A stretch of 6,389 nucleotides of DNA, from NCBI GenBank assembly GCA_036796555.1, contig DAIRCS010000208.1, positions 1-6,389 of the forward strand. The letters run 5' to 3'. The notes under the pieces are model-generated. The model worked only from the letters and a program-made list of their open reading frames with translations. It was not told the origin of the DNA and did not search any database. The position numbers and the translations under genes are program-made. This DNA is from JAJXWB01 sp036796555. Lineage in GTDB: Bacteria > Pseudomonadota > Alphaproteobacteria > Rhizobiales > Beijerinckiaceae. Below, piece after piece: positions 5,452 to 6,389 of the stretch (positions are counted from its first letter, which is position 1; each line of letters starts with the position of its first letter).

Positions 5452-5683
5452 TTCGCTGCGCTTCGACGACGATCTCATGTGGGTCGAACTGTCCGACGGC
5501 CGCACGCTCGGCGTTCCGCTCGCCTGGTTCCCACGTCTGCTGCATGCGACGCCCGCGCAGCGCCTCCGGTTCGAGATTTCAAAGAAGGGCCTGCACTGGG
5601 AAGAACTCGACGAAGACATTTCTGTCGACGGCCTTCTGGCCGGTCGCGGCGACCTGTCTCTCGGCAAAACCCGAGCCGCTTAA
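5435..5683 (+). CDS. DUF2442 family small protein
   Basis: The 82-residue product is a complete DUF2442 protein. Motifs are DDDLMWVELSDGRTLGVPLA at about 11-30, then WFPRLLHATPAQR to about 43, and LHWEELDEDISVDGLLAG at about 53-70, with a short charged tail. DUF2442 proteins commonly follow a DUF4160 gene, and the pair has been predicted to be a toxin-antitoxin-like module with DUF2442 as the antitoxin-like partner; this has not been shown for this protein. Here the DUF4160 partner is reduced to two fragments just upstream, so this gene appears to be an orphan. Its start lies within the remnant of the partner, with only a weak GAGAG upstream, suggesting that translation used to depend on ribosomes arriving from the first gene. 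The TAA stop at 5681-5683 shares three bases with the stop codon of trmFO on the other strand. Confidence 0.87.
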   Translation: MSISASSLRFDDDLMWVELSDGRTLGVPLAWFPRLLHATPAQRLRFEISKKGLHWEELDEDISVDGLLAGRGDLSLGKTRAA

Positions 5684-6389
5684 AAACGGGTCGTCTCTAG
5701 CCATTCCGCCAGATCCCGTTCCGCCCGCGCCGACAGCGCCATCTTTTTCGCGCGCGCTTTCTCCGGCCCGCGCAATCTCTTGCCGTCGGGACTTTTGATC
5801 GCATCTGGGAGCGGCGGGAACAGGCCGAAATTGACGTTCATGGGTTGGAACGAGCGGGGACCGGCGTCGATCTTTTCGATATGGCCGCCTGTGATATGCG
5901 CGATCAACGCGCCGATGGCCGTTGTCGGCGGCGGAACGCCAAGCGACGCGCCGAGCCGCTCGGCGGCCGCCATCCGGCCGGCGATCAGCCCGACGGCCGC
6001 GCTTTCCACATAGCCCTCGCAGCCCGTGATCTGCCCGGCGAAGCGCAGCCGCGGGTCGGCCTTCAGCCGCAAGTGCGGATCGAGCAGGGCCGGCGAATTC
6101 AGGTAGGTGTTGCGGTGAATGCCGCCGAGCCGGGCGAATTCGGCCTTCTCCAGCCCCGGAATGGTCCGGAAAATCTCGACCTGCGCGCCGTGCTTCAGCT
6201 TCGTCTGGAAGCCCACCATGTTGTAGAGCGTGCCCAGCGCGTTGTCCTGCCGGAGCTGCACGACCGCGTAGGGCTTGACCGTCGGATTGTGGGCATTGGT
6301 CAGGCCCATGGGCTTCATCGGCCCGTGCCGCAAAGTCTCCGGCCCGCGCTCGGCCATGACCTCGATCGGCAGGCAGCCGTCGAAATAGG
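5680..6389 (-). CDS. trmFO: TrmFO, folate-dependent tRNA (uracil-54-C5)-methyltransferase (N terminus missing at window edge)
   Basis: The last 235 residues of TrmFO are visible; the frame stays open to the right edge, so the gene continues beyond 6389 and the N-terminal FAD-binding domain is not seen. The first residues read YFDGCLPIEVMAERGPETLR then HGPMKPMGL, a signature block of TrmFO that includes the conserved cysteine of the F-(D/E)-G-C motif. Later come LRQDNALGTLYNMVGFQTKL, the NTYLNSP segment, LRFAGQITGCEGYVESAAVG, PPPTTAIGALIAHITGG and FQPMNVNFGLFPPL, all typical of the family. The enzyme uses methylene-tetrahydrofolate and reduced FAD to make 5-methyluridine at position 54 of tRNA, in the cytoplasm. 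It converges on the DUF2442 gene, with both stops inside one TTAA. In related genomes trmFO often lies near the squalene/phytoene-synthase-fold gene; here the membrane-protein, DsrE and DUF4160/DUF2442 genes lie between them. Confidence 0.95.
   Translation of the reverse strand, partial: YFDGCLPIEVMAERGPETLRHGPMKPMGLTNAHNPTVKPYAVVQLRQDNALGTLYNMVGFQTKLKHGAQVEIFRTIPGLEKAEFARLGGIHRNTYLNSPALLDPHLRLKADPRLRFAGQITGCEGYVESAAVGLIAGRMAAAERLGASLGVPPPTTAIGALIAHITGGHIEKIDAGPRSFQPMNVNFGLFPPLPDAIKSPDGKRLRGPEKARAKKMALSARAERDLAEWLETTRF

Overview
This GC-rich window (roughly two-thirds G+C by eye) looks like the chromosome of an alphaproteobacterium, probably of the order Hyphomicrobiales (Rhizobiales). The main support is a set of core genes: the likely tail of secF/secDF, an Mth938-like gene, an NDUFAF6-like squalene/phytoene-synthase-fold gene, and trmFO in its folate/FAD-dependent form. 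The genus cannot be fixed from the sequence.

Left block (1-2267, + strand): the C-terminal tail of a probable SecF/SecDF translocase subunit; a small two-gene module whose first gene is broken by a two-base TA-repeat expansion and whose second gene (DUF2283) is intact; a YdhR-like small monooxygenase-fold protein; an Mth938-like protein (homologue of mitochondrial NDUFAF3); and a squalene/phytoene-synthase-fold protein without the catalytic aspartate motifs (homologue of NDUFAF6). The spacers are short (11-31 bases), so these genes probably form one transcript. The last two resemble a pair of respiratory complex I assembly factors beside the Sec machinery.

Middle block (2271-5213, - strand): a very large membrane protein that joins DUF2157, a DUF4401-like region and a C-terminal GDYXXLXY domain in one chain, and upstream of it a secreted DsrE-family protein. 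The 105-base spacer between them holds GC-rich inverted repeats. The membrane-protein gene meets the NDUFAF6-like gene tail to tail with 3 bases between the stop codons.

Right block (5333-6389): a second small two-gene module on the + strand, whose first gene (DUF4160) has lost its middle and now reads as an N-terminal piece plus an out-of-frame C-terminal piece, followed by an intact DUF2442 gene. That gene ends in a TTAA tetramer that also supplies the stop codon of trmFO on the opposite strand. trmFO runs off the right edge.

The most notable pattern is that two unrelated small modules of predicted toxin-antitoxin type (DUF4258-like/DUF2283 and DUF4160/DUF2442) have both lost the upstream partner by different lesions and kept the downstream partner intact. 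The other points worth attention are the NDUFAF3/NDUFAF6-like gene pair and the three-domain membrane fusion protein. I see no tRNA, rRNA, CRISPR array or insertion sequence.
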